Source of the DNA: Ancistrus triradiatus | Lineage: Eukaryota; Chordata; Actinopteri; Siluriformes; Loricariidae | Assembly: GCA_025084515.1 (NCBI GenBank) | Contig: JAJAGP010002002.1 | Coordinates: 1-64,000, forward strand | Length of the DNA stretch: 64,000 bases | Reading direction: 5' to 3' | Shown: positions 46,092-57,200 of the stretch, piece by piece | How positions within the stretch are numbered: the first letter of the stretch is position 1 | Layout of the letters: every line of letters begins with the position of its first letter | Made by a program: the position numbers and the translations under genes | The notes under the pieces: model-generated | The model's database searches: none | Seen by the model: the letters and a program-made list of their open reading frames with translations, nothing else | What the model was told of the DNA's origin: nothing

Positions 46092-46389
46092 CTACACGAG
46101 GTGACAACAGTAAAGCGAAAATGAATCGGTGCCTCGATCATCACCCCCTGCATCTCACTCCGGACTCGAGCTGACGTTCAGGCGTTCATCTTTTCCCCCC
46201 TCACGTTTGAACCTCACAACCATGCCTGGAGATCGACCCTGGGTCACCTAACTGATGGGAAGCCAGACATTTCCACACGCTATAACCTTATGAGGAAAGG
46301 TGTTCCTCTTATCCTGGAACTGGAGATTCATGAGACACGGACATCAGCGACAGGGAGAGGGGAGGAAAAAAAAATCCCTGAATTCGTAC

Positions 46390-46750
46390 CGCATGCACTG
46401 TGTCGTTCTGGGACCGGTTGTGCATCTCTCTCCTCAGCTCTTCTTGCATCCCCGCCAGCTGATCCTCCAACTGCCTGACCCGAGCCTCGGCGGTCTCCCG
46501 GTCCATCCGCAGCTGAGTCAGTCTGACAGACAAAACAAACAGGCCCAGACACAACACCGTTTTGCTCAGACGCTATAATCATAAGAATGCCGCGAGATAT
46601 GCCGAGTAAGGAAAAGTCGAGGCCTGTGTCTTACTCAGAATGGGTTTGATCCAATTCGATCTTCTTCCTGCTCATCTGCTCCTTCAGAAGGACATTTTCA
46701 TCCAGGCTGTTTTCCAGCTCGGCTTTAAGTGTCAAGTCGGGTCTGTTTGT
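46390..46750 (-). CDS. cgn: Cingulin, coding exons 5-6 (start of the rod)
   Basis: Exon 5 is 46635-46750 (116 nt, TNRPDLTLKAELENSLDENV... ending LDQTHSE). Exon 6 is 46390-46522 (133 nt, LTQLRMDRETAEARVRQLED... ending SQNDTVHA). The glutamate codon is split GA|A across the intron. Acceptors are GTTTCAG and CTGTCAG; donors are TGA|GTAAGA and GCG|GTACGA. Heptad-rich. Confidence 0.92.
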
Positions 46751-46985
46751 CTGAAACACAGAGCAGATCGATCAGGCCTTCACGGAGGAGTCGTGATATC
46801 GTTCAGCTCAGGCAGCGCTCAAATCGGGCTCTGTCCTAATAGATATTCGCCGACCCGGAATGGGATACCCAACACCTAATTCTCTCTTATGGCTCTGGGC
46901 ACACACGGGGCAATTTAGTGTAGTTCAGTGTTTTCCAAACCCTTTGCAGTGCCCCTTTTGTAGATCAATAAAAACTATCAAGCTC

Positions 46986-47129
46986 ACTGTGGTAGCCTAG
47001 CGGTTAAGGTACTGGGCTCTGGACCAGAAGATCCAGGGTTCAAATCCCACCTCTGCCAAGCTGCCACTGTTGGGTCCTTGAGCAAGACCCTTAACCCACA
47101 ATAGCTTGGATTGTAAGACTGTACCAAGT
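46986..47129 (+). mobile_element. tRNA-derived SINE (family 1), 3'-truncated
   Basis: TAGCCTAGCGGTTAAGG (box A) and GGTTCAAATCCC (box B), then the body up to 'gtaagactgtaccaa'. It lies in cgn intron 4, facing the minus-oriented copy at 47221. Confidence 0.83.
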
Positions 47130-47220
47130 TTTTAAATCTTGTCCATCTCATGCTGCTTTGCTGCTCCTCCCACTTTAGGAACCACTGGTGCCAATCAACC
47201 TACTGGCTTGTGTCTATATT

Positions 47221-47414
47221 TACATTTACAGCATTTAGCAGACGCCCTTATCCAGAGTGACTTACAATTGGTACAGTCTTGATACAATCCAAGCAATTGT
47301 GGGTTAAGGGCCTTGCTCAAGGACCCACCAGTGGCAGCTTGGCAGAGGTGGGATTTGAACCCTGGACCTTCTGGTCCAGAGTCCACCAACTTTACTGCTA
47401 GGCTACCACGGTCC
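47221..47414 (-). mobile_element. tRNA-derived SINE (family 1)
   Basis: Full-length copy in cgn intron 4, same sense as the gene. Tail at 47221 ('cagcatttagcagacgccct'), box B GGTTCAAATCCC, head near 47395-47414. It forms an inverted pair with 46986-47129, 91 bp away. Confidence 0.85.
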
Positions 47415-48238
47415 ATATTTGATAAAAAATCTCTTGGAAGTCGTAAACAGGGACACAAAGAACATGCCAAACATCAGACAGTAGGGTTCAACACACAAAT
47501 CTAAGTACTGTAAATGTCCCACATGTTTTATTTATATTCCATAACTCATCTCTTGTGGGGAAGGGATCTGGGGAAGCTAGAGCCTTGTACATTCTGTCTA
47601 TTGACTACCTGCATGTGGGTTTCTTTTATTGCTTTTGTTTTCTCCTCTTTCTTCTATGCTGTACACCTACAGTATGTTACTGTGCTTAGGCCCACATGCA
47701 ATCTGTAACACTGGGTAAAATTTCGGTTATTAAAAAAAACAACATTATCCTGTAGAAGGAAATGATAACACTTCACTGACCGATGGCGCTTTGAAAGTAG
47801 CGTGCGACAAAACACGACAGCATGTAATATCACATTATAATTATCTCCCAGTATATAATCAGCACCACCAACATAAGCCTTAGTTTAGAGTTTGATCATT
47901 AGAGGACTTAAAGCCACAGAACCATAATAGTAATCACCTACAGACACTACACCACCCTTATCAGAAGTACTGTAAATGCTCTCTGGTAGAGACACAGCAG
48001 TTGGTTGGAGTTTATTGCCATTCCAGCTCAGATCTGCTTAGCCTAAGGTCAGAAACTCGACATGTAATCTTAAGATCTACAAAGTTCATAATCTTCTTTG
48101 CAGACTTTATCTGATCATCCAAAGTGCTGAAACAGAATCCTGTCCAAATTTACACAATAAAATCCCCATACCAGCATGCCCAGGTTCGAGTCCCGGTGGT
48201 GACTTCTGCTGGATCTGGCGATGAGCATGAATTTTCTA
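47415..48238 (-). other. cgn: cgn intron 4, middle part, nothing recognised
   Basis: No exon and no clear repeat between the SINE copies. Confidence 0.5.
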
Positions 48239-48424
48239 TTTACAGCATTTAGCAGACGCCCTTATCCAGAGCAGCTGATACAGTCTTACAATCCAAGCCA
48301 TTGTGGGTTAAGGGTCTTGGTCAAGGACCCACCAGTGGCAGCTGGGTCAGGGTGAGATTTGAACCCTGGAGCTTCTGGTTCATAGTGCTGCACCAGTGCT
48401 TAACCACTAGGCTACCATAGTCCC
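48239..48424 (-). mobile_element. tRNA-derived SINE (family 1)
   Basis: Third copy in cgn intron 4. Tail 'cagcatttagcagacgccct', body 'gtgggttaagggtcttgg', box B GGTTCAAATCTC, head with TAGTGGTTAAGC. Confidence 0.83.
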
Positions 48425-48701
48425 GAATGTAAACAAGTCACTGCTGCAGTATTGGGGGGGATGATGGGAATATTCAAATAGCTATTTAAGTATTACCATA
48501 TAATAAAATATTTAAAAAAAAATCCTTATGCAAAATATTGAGCCCAAGCATAATTTGAGGCCATGTTTACTTCCTTACATCATTCACTGTAGCAGGAGGG
48601 CCCAGACGCAGCTGTAAGCACTCTCCCTCCAGTGACTCTGCTCTGAGGGTTCGTCCTGGTTAAAGTTACAGGATGTAAAGTGAAGCCCGTGTGCACTTTA
48701 C

Positions 48702-48947
48702 CTTGAGTCCCTGGATCTTATCGCAGATGACTCGGACTCGGTGTTTAATCGCTGCATCGCTCTCGCTGCTCCTAAACCAGAGAGTGCAGAATGTCACGAT
48801 TAACTCGTCTCAAACTGGATAGCCAACATTTCCCTGGTCACATTTTTACCCCTGTCGGAGAACGCCGTAGACGATCTTCTGGATCTGATCCTCATCACTG
48901 GTGAGCTCGGACCCCGGGCGCTGATCCCTCAAGAGATCAGGACGGAC
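48702..48947 (-). CDS. cgn: Cingulin, coding exons 3-4 (head-to-rod junction)
   Basis: Exon 3 is 48850-48947 (98 nt) and exon 4 is 48702-48771 (70 nt). Exon 3 reads VRPDLLRDQRPGS then IQKIVYGVLRQG, and exon 4 continues SSESDAAIKHRVRVICDKIQ then GLK. Human cingulin has STPDLLRDQQ..IYGILREGSSESETS at the same place. Acceptors GCAG and GTTTAG; donors CAGGG|GTAAAA and CAAG|GTAAAG. Confidence 0.93.
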
Positions 48948-49455
48948 CTGCTGATGGAAATTAAGACCCAGTTCTTACAGGAGGCACGCTCTGCACATTG
49001 TCATAGACTATTGTGAATCACACAAAAAGATCCATGTCTTTACACTACAGCATCACTGCTTCTTAAAAGCTCTGAGAAGGTTTCCTGGACTAACCGAACA
49101 CGCATCAGCCTCCCATGTAAACCGAGTGCAGGCTCAGTAATCCAAATCACATGCGCCAGATCAGCTTTCGGTAATCTGCTACAGTTACTTCTACAGCCTC
49201 TCACATTTCTATAGCTGTACTCTGGCTGGTTCACACTAATCACAGCACATGAGGTGCCATTTATCCAACTAGCGTGACTTTTTGGACATCTACCATCTAT
49301 AGGCACACTGTACAAACATTTATTGGAAAGCCATGGAATGGAATTTCTCCACATCACCTGGATCATTATAGGAGGACCTCAAATTAATTTACTGTCATCT
49401 GAACAAACTATGGATGATAAATCCTAAACAGCTGTTTTACCATGCCACTACTCAC

Positions 49456-50008
49456 TGGTGCATCCACTGACGACCAGTCCTGGGCCGAAGCAGAGGAAGG
49501 CACGGCATGAACCTTGGCTACCGACCCCGAGCCCCGGCCTGTGCTGGTGTAAGCCGAAGCCGGCATGTAGGCAGGAGGAGAGGCGTACGTGTTCGGGGCC
49601 ACAATCTGCGCAGAGGAAATCACGGACGTTGTGCCGAGATCAGGAGAGCGCCCCCTATACGAGCCGCCAGCACTCTGTGCGGCTAAACCGTTCTGCGCAC
49701 GTTTGTCGTACGCGGCGTCGGGAGTTCTGTCATATACGGACTCGGACGAAGTATAGTAACTCTTTGGTCCTCGTCGCGGTTCCCTCTCCGGGGCACCGTT
49801 CAGGGCCGTCTGGTGCGAGCCTCCCCATTGGTTCCTCTCCAACCCTCCACCCAGGTTGGCGTAGCGGGCGTCTCCGTTAGGACGCCCCAACTCGCCGTCT
49901 CCATCTCCGTCTCGGTCCAGGAGAGAGCCCTGAGACTGAGCCCGTCGCAGCCCGCTGAGATCAGAGGGCGGCGGGTAGTGGTCCTGCACCGCCCCATCGT
50001 CCTTCCTC
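49456..50008 (-). CDS. cgn: Cingulin, coding exon 2 (head domain)
   Basis: 553-nt exon, acceptor CTTTCAG before 50008, donor CACCA|GTGAGT after 49456. Its first base completes an arginine codon. It begins RKDDGAVQDHYPPPSDLSGL and carries a cingulin-like RAQSQGSLLD motif (human RSHSQASLA). It is rich in S, G, P and R with little predicted structure, as expected for the head that binds ZO-1 and other junction proteins. 184 codons, no stop. Confidence 0.88.
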
Positions 50009-50727
50009 CTGAAAGGTCAGACAGACTATTAACGCTCCAGACAAATGCAGATTGTTTAGAGTCTTCCATCATCAGCCTCAACACCAACGTACACAATGTT
50101 AATTAAAGGCTAGGTTCATAAAGCAGGCAAAAAGTGGGATTTTCTCACCAAATCTGGATTTTTAGGCTAAATGTGATCTAGTTCAGATATTTGTCTGAAG
50201 AGTTCACGCTCCTTTCCACTCATCCAGAGGTTAAACTATCAAACTGGAGTCAGGGAGTAAAACAGGCACTACTTCTATAAAGGCCATGTCAAAAATTCTT
50301 TGTTTTGCGTCCTTGGTTCACTTACGATAAGTTTTTTTTTTCCCTTTACCATTGCAGATACGTCCCTGCGACCTCCTTTGGCCACTCTTGAGAAAATCTC
50401 CTCAAAACACGGAGCGCGGTTGCGATACGAGTCCTCCAATTTTGTTTTGTACAAAGACGTCACCCCAAATATTTACAAGATCTATTATTTCACTATCCGG
50501 AAACCGAAAAACCCTCCCTGACTGCTTTCAGTTTCCTTTCTACTCTGTGCTCATTTTTGAATAAATGTCGAGGTCTGGTCTGGATATGTATCGGATTTCA
50601 ATATCCACATATGAAAGTGGGTCAAATCAGAACCTAAAATGAAATATTTAAAGCGGTTTTGAGCTGTTCACAAAGCCCCAAAAATAAAGATTTGGGTCAC
50701 TTTTGCCAACCAAATCGCCCTCATCCA

Positions 50728-50886
50728 GAGACCTTACATTCCTACAATCCAAGCAATTGAGGGTTAAGGGGCCTTGCTCAGGACCCACACAGTGGCAGCT
50801 TGAGATTTGGGTCAGGGTGGGATTTGAACCCTGGACCTTCTTGGTTCCATAATCCAGTACCTTAACCACTAGGCTACCACAGTCCC
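50728..50886 (-). mobile_element. tRNA-derived SINE (family 1), tail-truncated
   Basis: In cgn intron between coding exons 1 and 2. Minus strand head TAGCCTAGTGGTTAAGG near 50860-50880, box B GGTTCAAATCCC, body 'cttaaccctcaattgcttgg'. Confidence 0.82.
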
Positions 50887-50968
50887 AGCATGTAAAAAAA
50901 GAGCAAAAATGTACCACATGGTTTGGATAAGTGATCAGCCTGTACGATCATCAGCCTTCGGGGCGTAC

Positions 50969-51242
50969 CTGGGTAAGCTGTTGTAGGAACGTGTGGTCCG
51001 GAGCTAAGCTGCAACCCAGTAACGAGTCATCCCTTCTCTACCATTCATTCAGCCACGACATAACGGCTGACCCGCGATCCCCTGCACCCTGGACGGCCAC
51101 GCCGTAGCGCGACGAGGGTTTCCCTGAACCTTCTCGCCGCCCTCCGCCACTGCCCCCATGTTCCTGGAGGTTGTGTTTATGAAGCGGATCTGAACCCCGT
51201 GGTCCACCGGGGGTCTTCCTGCCCGAGGCGGGACGCTGACAT
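50969..51242 (-). pseudogene. cgn: Cingulin, coding exon 1 (start of the head), multiple frame breaks
   Basis: The exon starts after TTTGTTTCAG at 51243. The ATG is 51242-51240, and the donor CCCAG|GTACGC follows 50969. Conserved blocks are all present but in changing frames: VDHGVQIRFIN, SSRYGVAV, RVQGIAGQP and near the end RSYNSLP. Human cingulin has PVDHGVQIRFI then YGVAVRVQGIAGQPFVVLN. Frame changes fall near 51209-51213 (C run on the minus strand), about 51105-51140, 51091-51092, 51061-51063, 51053-51054 and in 50980-51050. The exon length (274) also has the wrong remainder to join exon 2. All splice sites are intact. Clustered consensus errors are more likely than gene death. Confidence 0.8.
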
Positions 51243-51243
51243 G

Positions 51244-54200
51244 CTGAAACAAAGGGTTAAAAGGTGTGAGCTAAATGTCACGAAATACTTTACAGGTGAC
51301 ACCATAAAGGCATTGTAAGATGATAGTGTAGAGAAACTCCACATTCAGGCCTGACTTAATACAAGATAAAGCAGAGAGACCTTCTGCCTGTCTGAGAGTG
51401 AACATGCTGTCCCTCCGCTGACGTTAATGGCCAGTCTGATAATAGCACCAGCAGTAAATTAGTTCCCTTTTGTCTCTGTGCGTGACGTCCACGAATGTAA
51501 ATCACGTGGAAGCCGATATTCCGACTGTGCAATGCCCTGAGGAGAATTGCATTCTATGCAAGGTGTGCAAAAGTCAAAACACTGCACCAGTTTGTAGCTC
51601 AAGGCCGAATTATTTGGCTCTTCATATCTCTTTTGTTTATTTAGTAACACTGGCTAGCAGGAGCTCTTGCCAGTCGATGGATTCCATGCTGTAAAAATGA
51701 CAAAAAGCAATCCAATAAGTAAATACAGTGATCCAGGAGGATAATGATCAGGAAGCTACCAAGAGCCCAGTGGTGACTTTGAGGAACTTCCTAGCTTTTA
51801 TGGCTGAGGTTGGTCTCACAAGCTTACACAATGCTGGCAAAGAAAGAAGCACCAGCAAGTCATAAGTGCAGACCCCCAGCTCATCTCAATCATTACATCA
51901 TATTAGTTCAGGCCTCCAGCAGAGAGACGAAGGTTAATCAAAGGAGAGTCAACAGCAGCCTGAACTCCAGCACAGTGTGGATGCAGGTCCGTGTTGCAAA
52001 TACAAGTTTGCTTATCTAACGTACCCGATATGGTGGTTTCTCAGAATAAAGTCTGCTTTCACCTCCGGCAAAGTTTAAGTAGCTACACTTCAAACACTAA
52101 TGATGTCAAAAGACTGCTTTATGTAAGACGCCCATATTTAGTCTTGAGTCGTGTTTACAATGGTAACAGCCCATAAGTAGTGTTCTGATTATCATTGTTA
52201 AAGACTCAACGCATTAACGCACGTCTTTGCAACATGTGGCAAGCTCAGAGGTGTTAAACTTTTAATCAGCTGGGCTGCAACAGTGTTTGTTTGTGGTGTT
52301 TTAACACCATATCAGCCCTGGAGCTATATTTATGGCAGGTGCGGTGGCGGCTACACATTTTTTGGATTGTTACAAGGCTGGATGAAGGCTTTATTTACTG
52401 AGGAAAATGATCCAATATTACATATTAGTGAGTGGCAAAAGTATGTGACCCTTTGCTTTCAGTATCTGGTGTGACCCCCCTGTGCAGCAATAACTGCAGC
52501 TAAACGTTTCCTGTAGCTGCTGATCAGTCCTGCACACCGGCTTGGAGGAATTTTAGCCCATTCCTCCGTACAGAACAGCTTCAGCTCTGGGATGTTGGTG
52601 GGTTTCCTCACATTAGCTCTCGCTTCAGGTCCTTCCACAAAACATTTCCTTGGATTAAGGTCAGACTTTGACTTGGTCATTCCAACACATGAACTTTATT
52701 CTTCTGTAACCATTCTTTGGTGGAACGGCTTGTGTGCTTAGGATCGTTGTCTTGCTGCATGACCCACCTTCTCCTGAGATATTCAGTCATGGACAGATGT
52801 CCTGACATTATCCTGTAGAATTCTCCTGATATCATTCAGAATTCATTGTTCCATCAGTGGATGGCAAGCCGTCCTGCCCAATGCAGCAAAAAACAGGCCC
52901 AAACCATGCTATAACCACCACCACCATGTTTCACAGATGGGATAAGGTTCTTATGCTGGAATGGCAGTGTTTTCCTTTCTCCAAACATTATGCTTTCTTT
53001 TTTAACCTTCAAAGTTCTATTTTGGTCTCATCCGTCCACACAAAACATTCTTCCAACAAGCCTTATGGCCTCGTCCACGTGATCGTCAGTGATCCTTCAG
53101 CAAACAAAGGCGACAATTTATCAGCCTGATATTGTCTGATCAGCCTATAGCCAACAGATTCACCGTTCTCTGAGGATTTGGAGTCTAATCTCGAGGACCT
53201 ACATTGTAGAAACTAACAAAAGGCCAATTTCAGGAGTGGGAATTTACTGCTCCTCCTTGCAGTGACTCAAGAAACCGAGCGACGTCAGAAGGTGGTTAGA
53301 TCAGAGAGCAAAAAGGTGTGTCTACGTCTGCGATTATATTCCGTCAGCACCTGGATCGAGACGGCAGGGCAGGGGTGCGAGTCGTTTGTGGTTTTGACAT
53401 GCCAGGACATCAGAACGGTGCGCGATCGAGTCTGACAGGTCGCGTTCTTAGGACGTGAAGAGACTTTCTATAAATGGGGCGTCTTACGTGAAGTTCTGCT
53501 AGTATAAACAGATCTCGCTTGTGGAGTCAGCCTTTGGTATGATCTTTGGATTATGATCTACCCCCACCAGATAACCAAATCAATTTCACTTCTTTAAAAA
53601 AAAAGAGAAATGAACACAAGCTGAAGACTGACAAAAGATAAGGGCCTTTATACCAAAGTTCACTCTAGCGATAAAGAGCAATGAAAACCTGTTCCGTACA
53701 GACCCACACCCTTTTTGTTCCTGTACCACATCACTCGAAAAGCACTTGCCATCTCATGAGCACAAAGGCCCCATAACAACAACAACATTTCACTTTGATA
53801 GACATTTTTAAACGTAAGATGAAGCAAACACGGTCACAGTTTGTGTCTGAAAGCTCTGCCCGCAGGGCAAGAGTGAGAATAATGGCTGTTCTGCCAACGT
53901 CAGGTCACACCAGTGGTGTGTATTTCACAAGGCCACATTGTTCCCTCCTGCTCAGTTTTACCTCGGTACAAGTGAGGAGAAAGCAACTCATTAATCCTAT
54001 AGGCTGTATATTTACACCTTGCGTTTCCTCACATCACCAGTCGTAATCAGACTGGCATCCTGAATTGGTATTCAGGGCACTGATGTGGACTAAGGGCTTG
54101 ACCTTTCCAAATTTTAATTACAACAGACAAACCTGTCAGATACTTAGCAACCAAGCCCGAGGCGCTTCAGTTGCAGTTTCTACTTTCGTTAGAGGATTAA

Positions 54201-57200
54201 TTGCAGCCATCTACACACAGTTTGGTAAGCCTGAACACTGGCGGAAAGTTACAGGCGTTACAACTGTCCTTAAATATAAAACTCTGGCCAAAATCCACTC
54301 AGGTTGGCACTGGGTTTGGTTACGAGAATTAAATGGGGTTCTTTGTTCCCTCAATGGATCCATTCTTAAAGAAAGTGCTCTAGGTGACATTAAAAAAAAC
54401 AGAGCCGTTTTCTAGCAGCTTCAATGACCCCTGTAACCCGAACACCTTACACAGGTCAGATAATACGAAGGCCCTTTTTAAGTCAGAAGAATCAAACACC
54501 ACCATACTGCGTACGGACGTAAACTCAAGGATTAATCCGTTCCATGATTCCCCAGGCTGATTGTTTTTATCCCTATACTTGTACGCAATTAATTAGTAAA
54601 AGCATGACTAACGCAAATGGCAATACAATTATAATCAATAAACACGGTTTTAAATAATTGAAATACAAAGACGAGTGGAAAGAAAAACAACACTTTATAG
54701 CCGCCGAGGGCGACTGCAGTTTCGACACGTCTTCTCACTGGGAGAGCTGAGCAGAAACGGAGGGCGTGTCTGACATTAGCACTTATAGTGATATGATTAA
54801 TTAATATAATATTACAACAGAATCATAAACAAATATAATGTAATATACATAACATTGCCCATGATGTGCCCTCGTTGTTCTCTGCTGGTTCTATGGGCGA
54901 TTGGCAGCATTGCGTGTTTTATTTTTATACGACTATAATCATAAATTGAAATACTTGAAATATAAGACATGGTGAAAAAAACAAAACTTTACAGCCCACT
55001 TAGGCACTGCGTTTTCGGCAGGTCCTATCACTGGAGGAGTGAGCCCGAAACTGAAGGGCGTGTTCTGACATCAAATCATAAATCAGAAGCTAGAAAAGGC
55101 TCTGGTCTACTCCAGGTTCACTTCAACAGTCTGTGGGTCACTGCCCAAGCAAAACAGCAACTACATTTAGTTCTCCTATGAAAATGAATGGAAGTTACCA
55201 GTGGGAGGAGTGGGGTGGGCCAAAAGGAGGGCCAAGAAGGTCTAGCTCATCCCTTTATTAATTGTGAAGTGGGGGCAGAAAACAAGGGGTGGCTATGCCG
55301 AGAACACTTGTACCCTCTGGTCTCTCACTAGCACCCGCTTGTTCTACTAACATGTACATACCAGTATAAAAGGGGGGGGGACACCGGCGTGGAAAAGGTC
55401 CAACGTCACTCACACAGCTCCTTACATCGATCTTAAAACTTTACCATTGAATACCAAACTGCAATAAATGAATAAATATAAAGCTATATTTTAAGTACCG
55501 GACAAAATGTACTCTAACATGGATTCATTAGTGTTTGGCATGTGGTACAGGCACCTACCATCTGCTCAATCTGCAGGAGACAAAACAATAATTAAGACCA
55601 TTTCATCTCGTGGTGGTTATTAGCACAGCGTCCTTGGTCTCTGCTTACAAAAGGTACGATTCAACAGCCAGAAAGATTAAGGGGATATGAATAAGTATCA
55701 ATAGATTACTGCTGTCCCAAAACCGCACACCTTACTCCATCAACAACGCAAGGCTGCCTTAAAGCACGTCAAGCCAAAGAATGGTTTGAGGAGAAGGAAG
55801 CATTATGGTTAGAAAATGGGCACCAATCAGTACGACTTAAAACCTATTAAAATGTGGATCCAGTGATTCACGTGGGATAAAGAAACGTGATATATTTTAT
55901 GGATAATCTTTGCGGGTGAGTATATGAGAAGCATTACCTTAGATCATTCCAAACCCTATTACAGTACTTTAAAGGTTACAGGAGGAGCCACAATACTGAT
56001 AAAAGCCACGTACGATCCATGCAGCGCTGCACTTTGAAGGAATAGATCTTAGTTACTATTACATGAATTCTTTTTGATCACAGAAGAGGAAGCCTGCTTC
56101 ATTCAAACCTCCGCCGTTGCAGCTACTCAAAGCTCTTTGTTCGCACTTCTATACAAAGAGCATCTCCGGCAAGCTTTCTGCACCCAGCCCTTTTAAATCC
56201 CTTTACTTCCTTTAGCTCCAGCTAGTCTGTCCATTATTTGTTTCCAGCACATGTTGAAAAGACTGTTTGCTAGCCGTTTTTAACCCGGTCAGGGGGTTAG
56301 TGCGGGGGGTGGGGCTTACAGGACGGTCAGTCGTGTCTGTATGATGCCCAACTTATGATGTGAAACACGGGTCACCATGGAGCTAAGGTCAAGAGCATTA
56401 TAGGGAAAAAATCCGAGTGAAATCCTAACTTAACACTTCACATAATGATTAACAGTCTAGATACTAAACTGTGTAGGCTTTCCATACTTAACGTTCATGT
56501 CACTATTCACACCGAACAAAGACTTGGTCTTGATTGGAAAGTCAAGACTAAACAAAGACGGACTACAGCAGACGTCCTGGCCACCAAACGATCGAGATGA
56601 TGCGGAGTGTCAATGCAGTTTGGGCTAGGGTATTTGACCAAGGTGCCATCTGAGCTCTCCTACCCATTTGTTACATAAAATGAATTACAAGAATGCTTAG
56701 TTAACTCATTTAACTATAACCCATTATTTCACAGCTCACAGACCAATCCAGGTCAAGCTGCGGTGTCAGGTTATAATGAGCACCACCCAGGCCGGAGCGA
56801 TCTTGTTTAGGCAACACGCTCCCAGTGATGGTTCGCAGTTCCACCGAAATGTCAAAAGCCAAATGAGCAGCTCAGCTGTTTTTTTACAGTACCTACAGCC
56901 TTATGCAATCATTTGGGCTGGCATGGTGAAATCAGAAGCTTTATTGATGAAGTAAATAAAACAACCTTCAGAGGATAAAAAAATTACCTTCCTAATGCAA
57001 ACATTTGAAGTCGGGGAAACATGTTAAACAAGTAAAACATTAATACATTATACAATCAATATTAAAAATCACAAGTGATACCTGAACATATTAGTAAATG
57101 CAGCTTGAAAGTACTGGAGATCTAAATACTGGTCTAAATACTGAATAACCTAAATTCAGGCCTGTCTTTTCCGTTCCACAATAAATCATGCTGATATGGA

